Assembly (NCBI GenBank): GCA_017430325.1
Contig: JAFRNE010000005.1
Location: 1 to 64,000, forward strand
Source: Eubacterium sp.
Lineage (GTDB): Bacteria; Bacillota; Clostridia; Lachnospirales; Lachnospiraceae
DNA: 64,000 bases
Direction: 5' to 3'
Each line of letters opens with the position of its first letter. Positions within the stretch are counted from its first letter, which is position 1. Positions 28,501-39,300 of the stretch are shown here, one piece after another. A program made the translations under genes and the position numbers. Below the pieces are notes generated by a model, which saw only the letters and a program-made list of their open reading frames with translations, ran no database searches and had not been told where the DNA came from.

Positions 28501-28905
28501 ATGGTAGAACAGATTTCGATTTTCGCAGAAAATAGAAAAGGCTCTATGAGAGAGATCACAGAGCTCCTTACAAATAACTCACTTAATATTTACTGCGCTA
28601 TCACAAACGACAGTGCTGAATATGGTATAGTTCGTCTTTTAGTCGATGAAACAGACCGCGCATTTACTCTACTCAAGGATAACGGCTTTACCTGCAAGGT
28701 ATCACGCGTTATCGGTGTGAAGATTCCTGATGATGTAGGAAGTCTTAACAAGCTTCTTGCTGATATTGAAGACAGCAACATCAATCTGGATTATCTCTAC
28801 GTATCATACAGCCGTGAGGATGCAACTCCTGTAGCTATCCTTCATGCTCCGGGTTATGCTGAAGTTGAGGCCTGCCTTAAGAGCCGCGGATATGAGATGC
28901 TGTAA
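28501..28905 (+). CDS. Tandem ACT-domain protein
   Basis: A protein of 134 residues made only of two ACT domains: residues 1-65 beginning MVEQISIFAENRKGSMREITE and ~70-134 containing VGSLNKLLADIEDSNINLDYLY. ACT domains bind amino acids and regulate enzymes or transport. Stand-alone double-ACT proteins of this type are widespread in Clostridia and usually lack a defined role. A good ribosome site (GGAGG) precedes the start. It converges on DAHP synthase, so a role in aromatic amino acid sensing is a weak guess from position. Confidence 0.9.
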   Translation: MVEQISIFAENRKGSMREITELLTNNSLNIYCAITNDSAEYGIVRLLVDETDRAFTLLKDNGFTCKVSRVIGVKIPDDVGSLNKLLADIEDSNINLDYLYVSYSREDATPVAILHAPGYAEVEACLKSRGYEML

Positions 28906-28968
28906 GCTGGGCTACGATATTTAATCACATAACAATATCATTTATGCATGATAGTATTTCCATAAATA

Positions 28969-28994
28969 AAGCCGGGACATTTACGTCCCGGCTT
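28969..28994. terminator. Bidirectional terminator between the ACT gene and DAHP synthase
   Basis: A 10-bp GC-rich stem (28969-28978 with 28985-28994) has AT flanks on both sides. Confidence 0.85.
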
Positions 28995-29004
28995 ATTAAT
29001 TCAT

Positions 29005-30036
29005 TTACAGCTCGTCTGCAAGCTCCTGAATAAGTCTTTCTGTCTTCTCCCATCCAAGGCAAGGATCGGTGATCGACTTACCGTAGATGCCCTCTCCGAT
29101 CTTCTGAGCGCCATCCTCGATGTAGCTTTCGATCATAAGACCCTTAACCAGCTTTCTGATATCATCAGAAGCTCTGCGGCTGTGAAGAACATCCTTAGCT
29201 ATACGGATCTGCTCAAGGTATTTCTTTCCTGAATTTGAATGGTTTGTATCTACGATACAAGCTGGATTTACTATTTCCGGCTTAGCTGCGTATGCATCAA
29301 GAAGTGCACGAAGGTCCTCGTAATGATAGTTAGGAATATTTCTTCCGAACTTATCAACATAACCACGCATGATAGCATGAGCAAGTGGGTTACCAGGTGT
29401 CTCAACCTCCCAGCCTCTGTATAAGAAACGCTGAGTGCTCTGTGCTGCGATTATAGAATTCATCATAACAGACATATCTCCGCCTGTAGGATTCTTCATA
29501 CCAACCGGGATACCGATACCGCTGGCTACCAGACGATGCTGCTGATCCTCAACGGAACGTGCACCGATAGCGACATAAGAAAGCAGGTCTGAAAGATATC
29601 TGTGATTCTCAGGATATAGCATTTCCTCTGCACAGGTGAAGCCTGTCTCACGAACTACTCTTGCATGCATCTCACGGATAGCAATAATACCACCTAAGAG
29701 ATCTTCCTTTCCTTCCGGATCCGGCTGATGAAGCATACCCTTATAACCGATACCTGTTGTACGTGGCTTATTTGTGTACACACGTGGAATGATAAATATC
29801 TTATCCTGAACCTTCTCTGCTACCTTGGCAAGGCGGTGCATGTAATCAAGTACAGCCTCCTCGTTATCAGCAGAACATGGGCCAATGATAAGAAGGAACT
29901 TATCGCTCTCTCCGGTAAAGATCTGACGGATCTCAGCGTCTCTCTTTTCCTTAGCCGCTGCAATATCCGCACTGATAGGGAATTCCTCCTTCAGCTCCTG
30001 TGGTGTTGGTAATTTGCGTATGAATTTCATGTCCAT
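29005..30036 (-). CDS. aroF: 3-deoxy-7-phosphoheptulonate (DAHP) synthase, class I AroF/G/H type
   Basis: This enzyme condenses phosphoenolpyruvate and erythrose-4-phosphate in the first step of the shikimate pathway. Its 343 residues and motifs match the AroFGH group: LLIIGPCSADN, IPRVYTNKPRTTGIGYKGMLHQPD, GARSVEDQQHR, GMKNPTGGD (substrate site) and VDTNHSNSGK. The N-terminal extension that carries feedback inhibition in E. coli enzymes is present (MDMKFIRKLPTPQELKEEFP), so control by an aromatic amino acid is likely; which one cannot be told. It is preceded at 13 bases by a small membrane-protein gene. The symbol is generic within AroF/G/H. Confidence 0.94.
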   Translation of the reverse strand: MDMKFIRKLPTPQELKEEFPISADIAAAKEKRDAEIRQIFTGESDKFLLIIGPCSADNEEAVLDYMHRLAKVAEKVQDKIFIIPRVYTNKPRTTGIGYKGMLHQPDPEGKEDLLGGIIAIREMHARVVRETGFTCAEEMLYPENHRYLSDLLSYVAIGARSVEDQQHRLVASGIGIPVGMKNPTGGDMSVMMNSIIAAQSTQRFLYRGWEVETPGNPLAHAIMRGYVDKFGRNIPNYHYEDLRALLDAYAAKPEIVNPACIVDTNHSNSGKKYLEQIRIAKDVLHSRRASDDIRKLVKGLMIESYIEDGAQKIGEGIYGKSITDPCLGWEKTERLIQELADEL

Positions 30037-30049
30037 TATTTAATACCTC

Positions 30050-30436
30050 TTAATCATTTAATTTCTTTAATTCTTCGCTTATGATATCCTGATCTATCCC
30101 CTGAGTGTCCGCCTCATTCATCATGCCAACGATACCGTATTTGAGGCCGTCCACAACCTTCTCAAGGTTTTCAAGACCCTTTTCCTTTGCCTGCTTCTTT
30201 ATCTCACCCGGCATAATGAAGAACATCATAAGAGTAACTACTGCAAGTACGGATCCGATAACTCCTGATACCATACCGCCAGAACTGTTTTTCTTATTTG
30301 GGTCAATCCTGTTCCTGATCGATAAAAATACCGAAAGTATTCCAAGTGTCAGGCCGATAAAACCACCTATGATACCGAATAAAAAGCCTCCGATAAATGA
30401 AATCACGATCGAAGATATACCACAAAACAGTAACAT
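30050..30436 (-). CDS. Small membrane protein, glycine-rich helices (DUF4190-like)
   Basis: The protein of 128 residues has two or three hydrophobic helices: 3-25 and 26-40 as a Gly-rich hairpin (GGFLFGIIGGFIGLTLGILS) and 55-75 (GVIGSVLAVVTLMMFFIMPG). A charged cytosolic tail ends in acidic EELKKLND. The ribosome site (AGGGG) fits. It resembles DUF4190-type proteins but I cannot confirm the family. It lies 13 bases before aroF and is probably cotranscribed, with no obvious functional link. Confidence 0.75.
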   Translation of the reverse strand: MLLFCGISSIVISFIGGFLFGIIGGFIGLTLGILSVFLSIRNRIDPNKKNSSGGMVSGVIGSVLAVVTLMMFFIMPGEIKKQAKEKGLENLEKVVDGLKYGIVGMMNEADTQGIDQDIISEELKKLND

Positions 30437-30545
30437 TTTATATCCCCTTCCAAATATACAATTTCATGTTTACGGTTACATCATAATAACAGTAACAACT
30501 TTACATCATTTTGGGATAATATACAAATATTTTATTACAGCTGTC

Positions 30546-31664
30546 CTAAACTTTTTTACGCTTTAATCCAAACAGTATCCTCAAAAACTTAGTCTTATCT
30601 ATCAGAAAACAAAGCATGTAAACCAGTGGATAGGTAATAATAATGGTCAGCAGGTAGTTAGCGATATTTCCCACTCCCGCTTTCCCCAGAAAATACTGAC
30701 ACAGCACTACCACCGGAAAATGAATGATATAAAACACATAAGACGTCCTGCTGTTAAACGAAGTAACAGGGTTCGCCTTATCCAGATGATCATGCCCCAC
30801 ACTTATCAGTGCAAGGATTCCAGTCACAAAGGAAAGATAATTGCAGACCGTATTCAGCGTCTCGTATTTGCCGATAAATATAAATAAAGCTACATTCACT
30901 GCAGAAAAGATCAAAAAGCAGAAAACATATATCCACTTAAGTCCTGCAAGCTTCCTCACAAAGCTCTCATCGCTGAAGAAGAAATATCCGAGAAGATATA
31001 AACATAGATAAGTATATACCTGCTTTCCCGAAACCTTCAGATCAAAGGTTACCACTGCAAGAACAGTAAATACTATGCCGATGATCAGCTTCTTTCTTCC
31101 GGCTGTTTTGCCATCCATACGATCAACATCCGCTTCTTTCTTCGATCCGTCTATCTCACTATCAAACGAACCAATAAGCCTGATAACAAGACATGCCAGC
31201 AGCGAAACCACAATAAGCACTGCGATAAACCAGAAATGTCCCAGTGTAAAGCCTCCGTCATAGCCGGTAAGGTCTGTAAACCTTGTGAAGTAAACTTCAT
31301 AATGGCTGAAGAAGCTTCCCTTATATCCATTATGGGTAACATCCGCTATATAACAGAGTATCGGATTTATAACAAGTATTCCGAATATAAGCGGTATTCC
31401 CAGACGCACAAATCTCTCGCAGATAAAGCTTTTATAGCCTCTTTTCTGAAGGGAGTATTTTGAAGAGACTCCCGCCAGCAGGAACATCAGCGGCATAAAC
31501 CACGGACTTATGAAAGAAACTATCGCCGCAAGCCCCTTCACCGGCTCGAAGAAGATATAGTTTGCTTCCTCCCAGGTATTGTATGCTATTGCCGCATGAA
31601 ACAGTATCAGAAGTGATACCGTTATCCATCTCAGATTGTCTATGTAATGTACTCGACGATCCAT
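30546..31664 (-). CDS. Acyltransferase 3 family membrane protein
   Basis: This integral membrane protein of 372 residues has about ten helices and the family start RVHYIDNLRWITVSLLILFHAAIAY, in which the His is the expected catalytic residue. Such proteins move acyl groups onto sugars or surface polymers (OafA/OpgC type). A strong ribosome site (AGGGGGG) precedes the start. The neighbouring MATE gene is 58 bases upstream on the same strand. The substrate is unknown. Confidence 0.9.
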   Translation of the reverse strand: MDRRVHYIDNLRWITVSLLILFHAAIAYNTWEEANYIFFEPVKGLAAIVSFISPWFMPLMFLLAGVSSKYSLQKRGYKSFICERFVRLGIPLIFGILVINPILCYIADVTHNGYKGSFFSHYEVYFTRFTDLTGYDGGFTLGHFWFIAVLIVVSLLACLVIRLIGSFDSEIDGSKKEADVDRMDGKTAGRKKLIIGIVFTVLAVVTFDLKVSGKQVYTYLCLYLLGYFFFSDESFVRKLAGLKWIYVFCFLIFSAVNVALFIFIGKYETLNTVCNYLSFVTGILALISVGHDHLDKANPVTSFNSRTSYVFYIIHFPVVVLCQYFLGKAGVGNIANYLLTIIITYPLVYMLCFLIDKTKFLRILFGLKRKKV

Positions 31665-31722
31665 ATTCCCCCCTTAATCATCTTACGTAACTATCATCCT
31701 GCTCTCCCACAGATCTGACCCC

Positions 31723-33105
31723 TTAGTTATCTTTAACGATATTCTTCGCCCACACGCCTTTCTTGATCAGGATAAATCCGATCAGGCACTTCAGAAGATC
31801 CGCCGCATGAACAAGCGCAAATACCAGCGCCACATGAATATTCGTATAATTACTGAGCACATAAGCTATCGGCACAGATACCGTCAGCATAAATACACTG
31901 TCAAACAGGAAGGTTATGAAAGTCTTGCCCCCTGACCTGAGTGTGAAATAAGTACAGTGCAGAAATGCATCCTTCGTCATGGCGATTGCCTGAACCGTTA
32001 TGAAAAGCGTTGCAATATGCTTTGCCTGCGCATTCGTATTATATATCTGTGGAAACAGTCCGGAGGTTGAAAGCATGATGCTCCCCATGACAAGTGCACT
32101 TATCATACCACAGACCGTCAGCTTTCTCGACCAGTCTTTTGCCTTCTCTATCTCTCCCGATCCCAGAGCCTGTCCAACAAGTATGGCAACCGCATCGCCC
32201 ATGGCGATAAAGGCAACGTTAAATATGTTATTTACTGTATTTGCTATATTCTGCCCTGCGACAACGTTCAGTCCGCGGGCACTGTAGGCCCATGCCAGAA
32301 GCGCTACTCCCAGCGACCAGAGTGCCTCATTTACAAGTATAGGCATACCGGTCTTGAAAAACTTCTCTGCCAGATGCTTTGGCACCTTAATTGTTTTATA
32401 GATTCCCTTAAAGTAAGTATGCTCATGAGTGTGTCTCATTGAATATACAATGATAACTATCATTTCAACATATCTTGAAATCACTGTTGCAATTGCCGCA
32501 CCGATAACACCAAGCTTCGGAAATCCGAAATGACCGAAGATAAGGATATAGTTAAATACAAGATTCACACATACCGCGGTAAGGCTCGCGATCATCGGAA
32601 CGCGTGTCTGTCCGCACTCTCTGAGCGTACTTGCGTAAAGCTGAGTCATAAGTATTGCCGGCAGTGAAATAAGTATAACCCTGAGATAGCTTACGCCGTA
32701 TCTCTTTGCAGCAGCCAGATCACCGCCATCCTTATTTCCGTTCAGATACATCTGTATCAGATCCGGTCCTATGGTCAGAAATATCAGCAGCGCAAAGGCC
32801 ACAATGGCAATACCCAGCCACAGCTTGTATCTGAAGGTGTGTCTGATTCCCTCGTCATCCTTATAGCCGTAATACTGCGCCGTAAATATACCAACGCCCG
32901 ACATTCCTCCGAACACGCAGAGGAAGAAAATAAATATAAGCTGATTTACGATGGCAACACCTGACATCTGCTCGGTTCCTATCTGACCGACCATGATGTT
33001 GTCAAGTAAGCTTACCAGATTGGTGATACCGTTCTGGACCATTACAGGCACCGCAATAGCGATCACCATCTTATAAAAAGCTTTATCTCCAAAAAAACGT
33101 TTCAA
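31723..33105 (-). CDS. MATE-family multidrug/metabolite exporter, TTG start
   Basis: The membrane protein of about 460 residues has twelve predicted helices in two related halves (MVIAIAVPVMVQNGITNLVSLLDNIMVG... and the second half with FKTGMPILVNEALWSLGVAL). It exports drugs or metabolites in exchange for Na+ or H+. I set the start at the TTG at 33105: AGGAGG lies 7 bases before it and the resulting length matches MATE proteins. The open frame to 33288 adds 61 residues that do not look like MATE sequence and would run into the promoter. The promoter and a leader hairpin lie upstream, divergent from the DUF3810 gene. Confidence 0.92.
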   Translation of the reverse strand: MKRFFGDKAFYKMVIAIAVPVMVQNGITNLVSLLDNIMVGQIGTEQMSGVAIVNQLIFIFFLCVFGGMSGVGIFTAQYYGYKDDEGIRHTFRYKLWLGIAIVAFALLIFLTIGPDLIQMYLNGNKDGGDLAAAKRYGVSYLRVILISLPAILMTQLYASTLRECGQTRVPMIASLTAVCVNLVFNYILIFGHFGFPKLGVIGAAIATVISRYVEMIVIIVYSMRHTHEHTYFKGIYKTIKVPKHLAEKFFKTGMPILVNEALWSLGVALLAWAYSARGLNVVAGQNIANTVNNIFNVAFIAMGDAVAILVGQALGSGEIEKAKDWSRKLTVCGMISALVMGSIMLSTSGLFPQIYNTNAQAKHIATLFITVQAIAMTKDAFLHCTYFTLRSGGKTFITFLFDSVFMLTVSVPIAYVLSNYTNIHVALVFALVHAADLLKCLIGFILIKKGVWAKNIVKDN

Positions 33106-33150
33106 GTTGATTCCTCCTGATGTCAAAAACAATTCTTTATCAATAGTCAT

Positions 33151-33213
33151 CGGCAGTAAATCAACTGCCGCCATGCTTTCTGAATTATACAATACCCGCT
33201 GCAAAACGGTCAA
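33151..33213 (-). promoter_or_regulatory. Promoter and leader hairpin of the MATE gene
   Basis: TTGACC (33208-33213), 18 bases, TATAAT (33184-33189) on the minus strand. A 7-bp hairpin (CGGCAGT/ACTGCCG, 33151-33170) follows in the untranslated leader and may be an operator. Confidence 0.7.
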
Positions 33214-33289
33214 CGTTTCAATTATATACTTATAGTATAATCTGCTATTAAAAAAGCCGAAAAATAATCCATCTATGACAACAAACACG

Positions 33290-33318
33290 TTGTATCCACC
33301 TGTAAACTTTGATAAAAT
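33290..33318 (+). promoter_or_regulatory. Promoter of the DUF3810 gene
   Basis: TTGTAT (33290-33295), 17 bases, TAAAAT (33313-33318), 28 bases before the start codon. Confidence 0.65.
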
Positions 33319-33346
33319 ACATATATGCTATTTGGAGGGGTTTGGT

Positions 33347-34525
33347 ATGGCAAAAAACAAAGATCCAAAAAAGCTTTCTTCTGAAATCATAAAGATACTT
33401 AGAAGGATCATGTCAAGCCGCTTTTGGAGAACAGCGGCTATCATGGTCCTTCTTATAATACTCTTTAATATACTTACTGTATCAGAGGGTTTCTGTAATT
33501 TCTTTACAGCTGATATCATGCCGCTGTTTTTAAATACCTATGGCCGCTTCTCTGATATCTTTCCTTTTTCTTTCGGTGAAATACTGATCATACTCGCTCT
33601 GCTGCTGATAATAGCTGTAATACTTGTCGGTATACTCCTTATCTTCCTCAGAAAGAAGAAACCTTACGTCAGGTTCTGCAAGATATTTTATAAGACCTTT
33701 CTTATGATAATCCTTTCAGCAGCACTTCTTATGACCTTTAACTGCTCTATACCTTACGGTTGCTCAGAACTTGAGATGAAGAAGCACGCAGGTAATTACA
33801 GTATAAGCGAGCTGGAGACTCTTCGTAACTATCTTGTTGAGAAATGTAATGAATATGCAGACAGCTTTCCGAGAGACGCATACGGACGCCTTATCTATGA
33901 TCCTGACGTTGAGGAAATAAACGAGGAAGCCCGCCGCGTTATGCATCTTCTTGCTAAGGATTTCCCAAGGCTTAAGGGCTATTATCCGGATATGAAGCCG
34001 ATAATGAATTCAACCTTTATGTCCCAGAGCTATACGCTGGGAATATATTTTCCGTTTTCTCTGGAATCAAATTATAACACTAAGATGTATGTCATGAATT
34101 ATGCAGCAACCTTCTGCCATGAGTATTCGCATCTGAAGGGCTATATGCAGGAGGACGAAGCAAACTTCATCGCCTTCCTTGCCTGTCTTAAGTCAGAGGA
34201 TCCGTATTTCATATATTCAGGATATCTGAGCGTACTCTTCTATGTAGATGATGCCTATTGGAACAATATCGCCGAGACCGATCCGGACCGCTACTACGAG
34301 CAGGCTGGTATCAACGATGAGGTATATACCGATTCCTGCTTCCTTACTCCGGAAGCCTGGAAGGAGGTTGAAGAGTCGGCTGTATTTGATACACAGGTAG
34401 TTGATAATGTCACTACCGACTTTACCGAGGGCTATATGGAATACTACGGCATCGAAGATGGTATGGCCAGCTACGGCCGTGTAGCAGACCTGCTGCTGCA
34501 GTATTATGACGGAAAATTGTACTAG
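33347..34525 (+). CDS. DUF3810 family membrane protein with HExxH metallopeptidase-like motif
   Basis: The protein of 392 residues has three membrane helices in the first ~145 residues (about 28-50, 78-105 and 118-140) and a large extracytoplasmic or soluble domain. That domain carries FCHEYSHLKGYMQEDEANF: HEYSH at residues 258-262 and Glu271, the arrangement of zinc peptidases with a nearby third ligand. A peptidase role is inferred. The start is at 33347, reading MAKNKDPKK, preceded by GGAGGGG; a reading from 33275 overlaps the MATE promoter region and lacks a site. It ends with a strong terminator. Confidence 0.85.
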   Translation: MAKNKDPKKLSSEIIKILRRIMSSRFWRTAAIMVLLIILFNILTVSEGFCNFFTADIMPLFLNTYGRFSDIFPFSFGEILIILALLLIIAVILVGILLIFLRKKKPYVRFCKIFYKTFLMIILSAALLMTFNCSIPYGCSELEMKKHAGNYSISELETLRNYLVEKCNEYADSFPRDAYGRLIYDPDVEEINEEARRVMHLLAKDFPRLKGYYPDMKPIMNSTFMSQSYTLGIYFPFSLESNYNTKMYVMNYAATFCHEYSHLKGYMQEDEANFIAFLACLKSEDPYFIYSGYLSVLFYVDDAYWNNIAETDPDRYYEQAGINDEVYTDSCFLTPEAWKEVEESAVFDTQVVDNVTTDFTEGYMEYYGIEDGMASYGRVADLLLQYYDGKLY

Positions 34526-34587
34526 TATGTACCCGATTAATAAAAAAATATCTTCTATCCAGTTTGGAGAAAAATACATATAATCAT

Positions 34588-34628
34588 TAAAAGACCGGTC
34601 AGACATTTCGTCCAACCGGTCTTTTTTT
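34588..34628 (+). terminator. Terminator after the DUF3810 gene
   Basis: An 11-bp stem (34589-34599 with 34615-34625) is followed by a run of eight Ts. It also serves the convergent small gene on the other strand. Confidence 0.9.
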
Positions 34629-34660
34629 TGTAGACTAAGATATTCTGTTTCACCTTATCC

Positions 34661-34897
34661 CTACATCGGTGTAAGTGGTTCGATCACCGGATCATGCCAG
34701 AGATCTTTTTTTCCGAATATCTTATCAACCCTGTACAGAAAAAACTGCGGGCCATTGCTGAAAATGTAGTACATCTGCTTCTTTGTTTCAAGAATATAGT
34801 GAACATCGTCACATGCGAATCTCTTGATGTAAGCAGACTTTACGCCCTCATTGATAGGCTCCATCTTATACTTCTTAACAGCCTGAGATACATTCAT
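34661..34897 (-). CDS. Small uncharacterised protein (78 aa)
   Basis: A compact, mixed-charge protein (MNVSQAVKKYKMEPINEGV at the start, LYRVDKIFGKKDLWHDP near the end) with no membrane segment or signal peptide. A plausible ribosome site (AAGGTG) precedes the ATG. The terminator just downstream and the AT-rich upstream region support a real single gene. I do not recognise a family. Confidence 0.65.
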   Translation of the reverse strand: MNVSQAVKKYKMEPINEGVKSAYIKRFACDDVHYILETKKQMYYIFSNGPQFFLYRVDKIFGKKDLWHDPVIEPLTPM

Positions 34898-35078
34898 AAA
34901 CTATTCACACCTTCTATCCCTTTTATACGTAAATAATTGTTAAACCTTCACGTACATATTCCCTTAGTAGTATTTTATGAAATAATCCACAAATTGTCAC
35001 GCATTTTTTGCATATTTTCGCTAAAGAAGTATAAATTTGTATATTTTGAATAAAAAATGTTCTTTACCGTCCAATTAT

Positions 35079-36237
<1,159 letters not shown>

Positions 36238-36261
36238 TAGAAATAAGAGTTTAAGGAGAGA

Positions 36262-36290
36262 AAAACAACGGCCGGCTTATCAGCCGGCCG
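36262..36290 (-). terminator. Terminator of the lectin adhesin gene
   Basis: A 9-bp GC-rich stem (36269-36277 with 36282-36290) with a four-base loop, followed on the minus strand by TTGTTTTT. Confidence 0.8.
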
Positions 36291-36304
36291 CCGCAGATCT
36301 TTAT

Positions 36305-39300
36305 TTATCTGTTCCTGCGTTCTTTACTTTTCTTCTGTAATGCAAAATACACTGCTGCAAGTCCCGAGTCGATCATCAGAAGGAATATCAAAAGAACATT
36401 TGTATCATCACCTGTCTTTACCTCTGATAATCCATCCTCGCTCTTTGAGGAGCTATCGTCGGCCGGCTTGACATCTGCCGGTTTTACCGAAGCATCGTCT
36501 GCATCTGTTTTATCAACATAGGCAAGTGCATATGTTGAAAATCTGTCAGTCGTGAACCTGATAAAGTTTCCTTCCTGCTTTGAAGGAATGATCTCTCCAT
36601 CACCATCATGAACTCTTACGACATAGAACGTTCTTCCATCTTTTCTGAGAGATTCAGGAATCTCGATCGTTATATCTAAAGCTCCGTCCGTTTCGGTGAT
36701 CTTAACCTTGTCCTCACCGAATATCTGCTTGAAGAGGCTGACATCGAGATACCACCCTACCGTCAGTTCAGAACCTGTTTCATTGTTCTTGGCTTTCTCT
36801 TCGACTACAGCTTTGTCTTCTGCAGAAACCGTATCATTTATCGTCTTAACCTCAAGGAAGATCGATACGTTCTTACCTGTATCCAATGCTGACTGATCAT
36901 CGGCAGAAAGTTCTACCTTTGAAATAACAGCAGTTTCTTCCTCGTCCAGCTTACCCTTGCAGTCATTCTCTTCTGCAGGCTCTGTAACCTCAACCTCGCC
37001 CCTAGGAAGAATATTGAAGTTTACGGTTGTTTCGGCAATATTGTAATTACCGCCCTTAACATCACTTATGACTGCTGTTGCCTTTCCGGTCTCTACGTTA
37101 TCCTTGTATTTAACCGTATATTCTGAGGCCGGTATTATACCCTCGCCGTCCTTTACAACCAGCTCCGGTGATATCTCTTTGCCTGTATAATACTTATCCT
37201 CTATCTTGTCAACCGATGGTGTAACATCCTTTGCAGCTATGGTAAGTTTACCCTTATTATCGAAGGTAATATCGTAATTGGTATTCTTCTCCTCGCTGCT
37301 CTCTGCGGAAATGATATACTCTCCGGCATCTTCTCCGGCTTCTCTTGAAAGAGTAATACCTTCAAGAGCTTCCTCTCCGACAAGTCCGTCAGTTTTATAT
37401 GTGAACTCAGGATCTTTCTCGCCAAATATCTTGCTGCTGTCATCTGTTGTGACAGTCACAGCCTTTTTTGTTACCTCGAGCTTACCGTTTACATATTGTA
37501 TATCATAATTATCTGTAACAATCTCACCGTTTGGATCTGTAATAACAGCGTCTCCCGGAATATTATCGCTGCTTCCCGCATCAGTCTGACTTCCTGTTAC
37601 GGCAACACTTACGATACTGTCGCCCTCAGCAAGTTCACTGTTTGTGTAGGTATCACATGTCAGCTCTGTTCCGTCATAAACCTTCTCTGCATCGTCTGCT
37701 GTGATCTTGACAGCCTTCTTTGTAACTTTAAGCGTACCTGAAACATATCCTATATTATAGCAATATGTAACATTCTCACCGTTTGCATTTACGATGATCG
37801 CTTCACTTGAAATATTTTCACTTTCACCAACCCATGTCCGGCTTCCTGTTACAGTAACACTTTCGAAACTGTCTCCCTCGGCAAGTTCGCTGTTTGTGTA
37901 GGTATCACATGTCAGTTCTGTTCCGTCATAAACCTTTTCCGCATCGTCTGCAGTAATCTTTAAAGACTTCTGAGTGATCTCAAACTCTGCGATATCAGAA
38001 GCACCGACATAATTGGCTGTTTCAGGAATATTTGCCTTTACATACCATGTTCCGACAGTTACAGGAACAGTCTCCGTAAATTCTCCATCCTTTGAAGCAC
38101 CGTAGGTATACTGAACCGTATCAGCGCCAAATGTAACATTTTCAACTTCCGGAGCATTCGGAGTCTGACCATACTCCCAACCTTTTATCTTAACTGTAAC
38201 AGCATTGCTCTGTGCCTGCGTTACCTTAAGCGTTCCCTTGACTACCTCTACTTCATAGTTAGTGTCCTTGGTTCCATCGTTAAAGGTATATGTAAATACA
38301 TTCTCACTATCACCTGCATCGGTCTGTGATCCGGTCACATTATAGGAAGCTCCCTGACCTTCAACAAATCCTAAGGCTTCAACTGTGCTGTTTGTAAGCG
38401 GTGTACCGTCATATTCCCTTTCAGCCGATCCTGATGTAAGAGTAACCGCCCTCCTGCCTATCGTATAATCCTTCGTGCATGAGCCGGTGTAATTGGTATT
38501 TTCCCCGGCTGTAACAGTCATAGTATAAGTTCCGGCATCCGTTTTCATGTTACCGGTGAATGTGCAGGAATCTTTCGCATCAAGCTGATAGTTCGGTCCT
38601 TTATCGATAACGATAAGGACTCCTGCAACACCCTGAGTCTGTTCACTTCCGTTGTAGGTCAGTTCATCAGTAAGAACAACATCTGCATTTGAAATATCTC
38701 TCTTCTTAATAGTCACCGGCACGGATAAAGCAGCGGTATTATTGTGATTGTCATCACCCGTAACCTTATACCATACATAATAGGTTCCTGCATTAAGTCC
38801 CTCAGGGAGGTTATCACTATCATATGTGAATGCGTCATCCTGAGGTGCGCTGTCTGTTGTCGTAACGGCATATGACAGTGTTCCGTGTTCGGTAGATCCT
38901 GCCGAAATGAGCCCCTGACTGAATCCGTTATATGTCAGATCGTTTGCTGTCGGCGGAGTGACAGTAGGATCAACCTTATTTATTGTGAGCCTGCCCTCAG
39001 CGTAGGTTATTTCGTAGCACCCCGTTACATCTGTTTCGCCTTTTTTGATCGTGGCTTCACTCGGAGTTACCGTACCGGATGTTGTAGCATTTTCTGTACT
39101 TGCTGTCAGAGATATGCCTGCCAACGAATCACCCTCAGCCAGAGATGATGTCTCTGCTTCTGATATATCGTTTTTGATCTGATCACCATAATTGATCGTC
39201 TGTTGTTTTGCTGTTATCGTTACAGCCTTCTTATTTATCGTAAAACTATTCGTACCTTCTGCGCCTGCATAATTACCGGTTGCCGGTATTTCGGCCTTTA

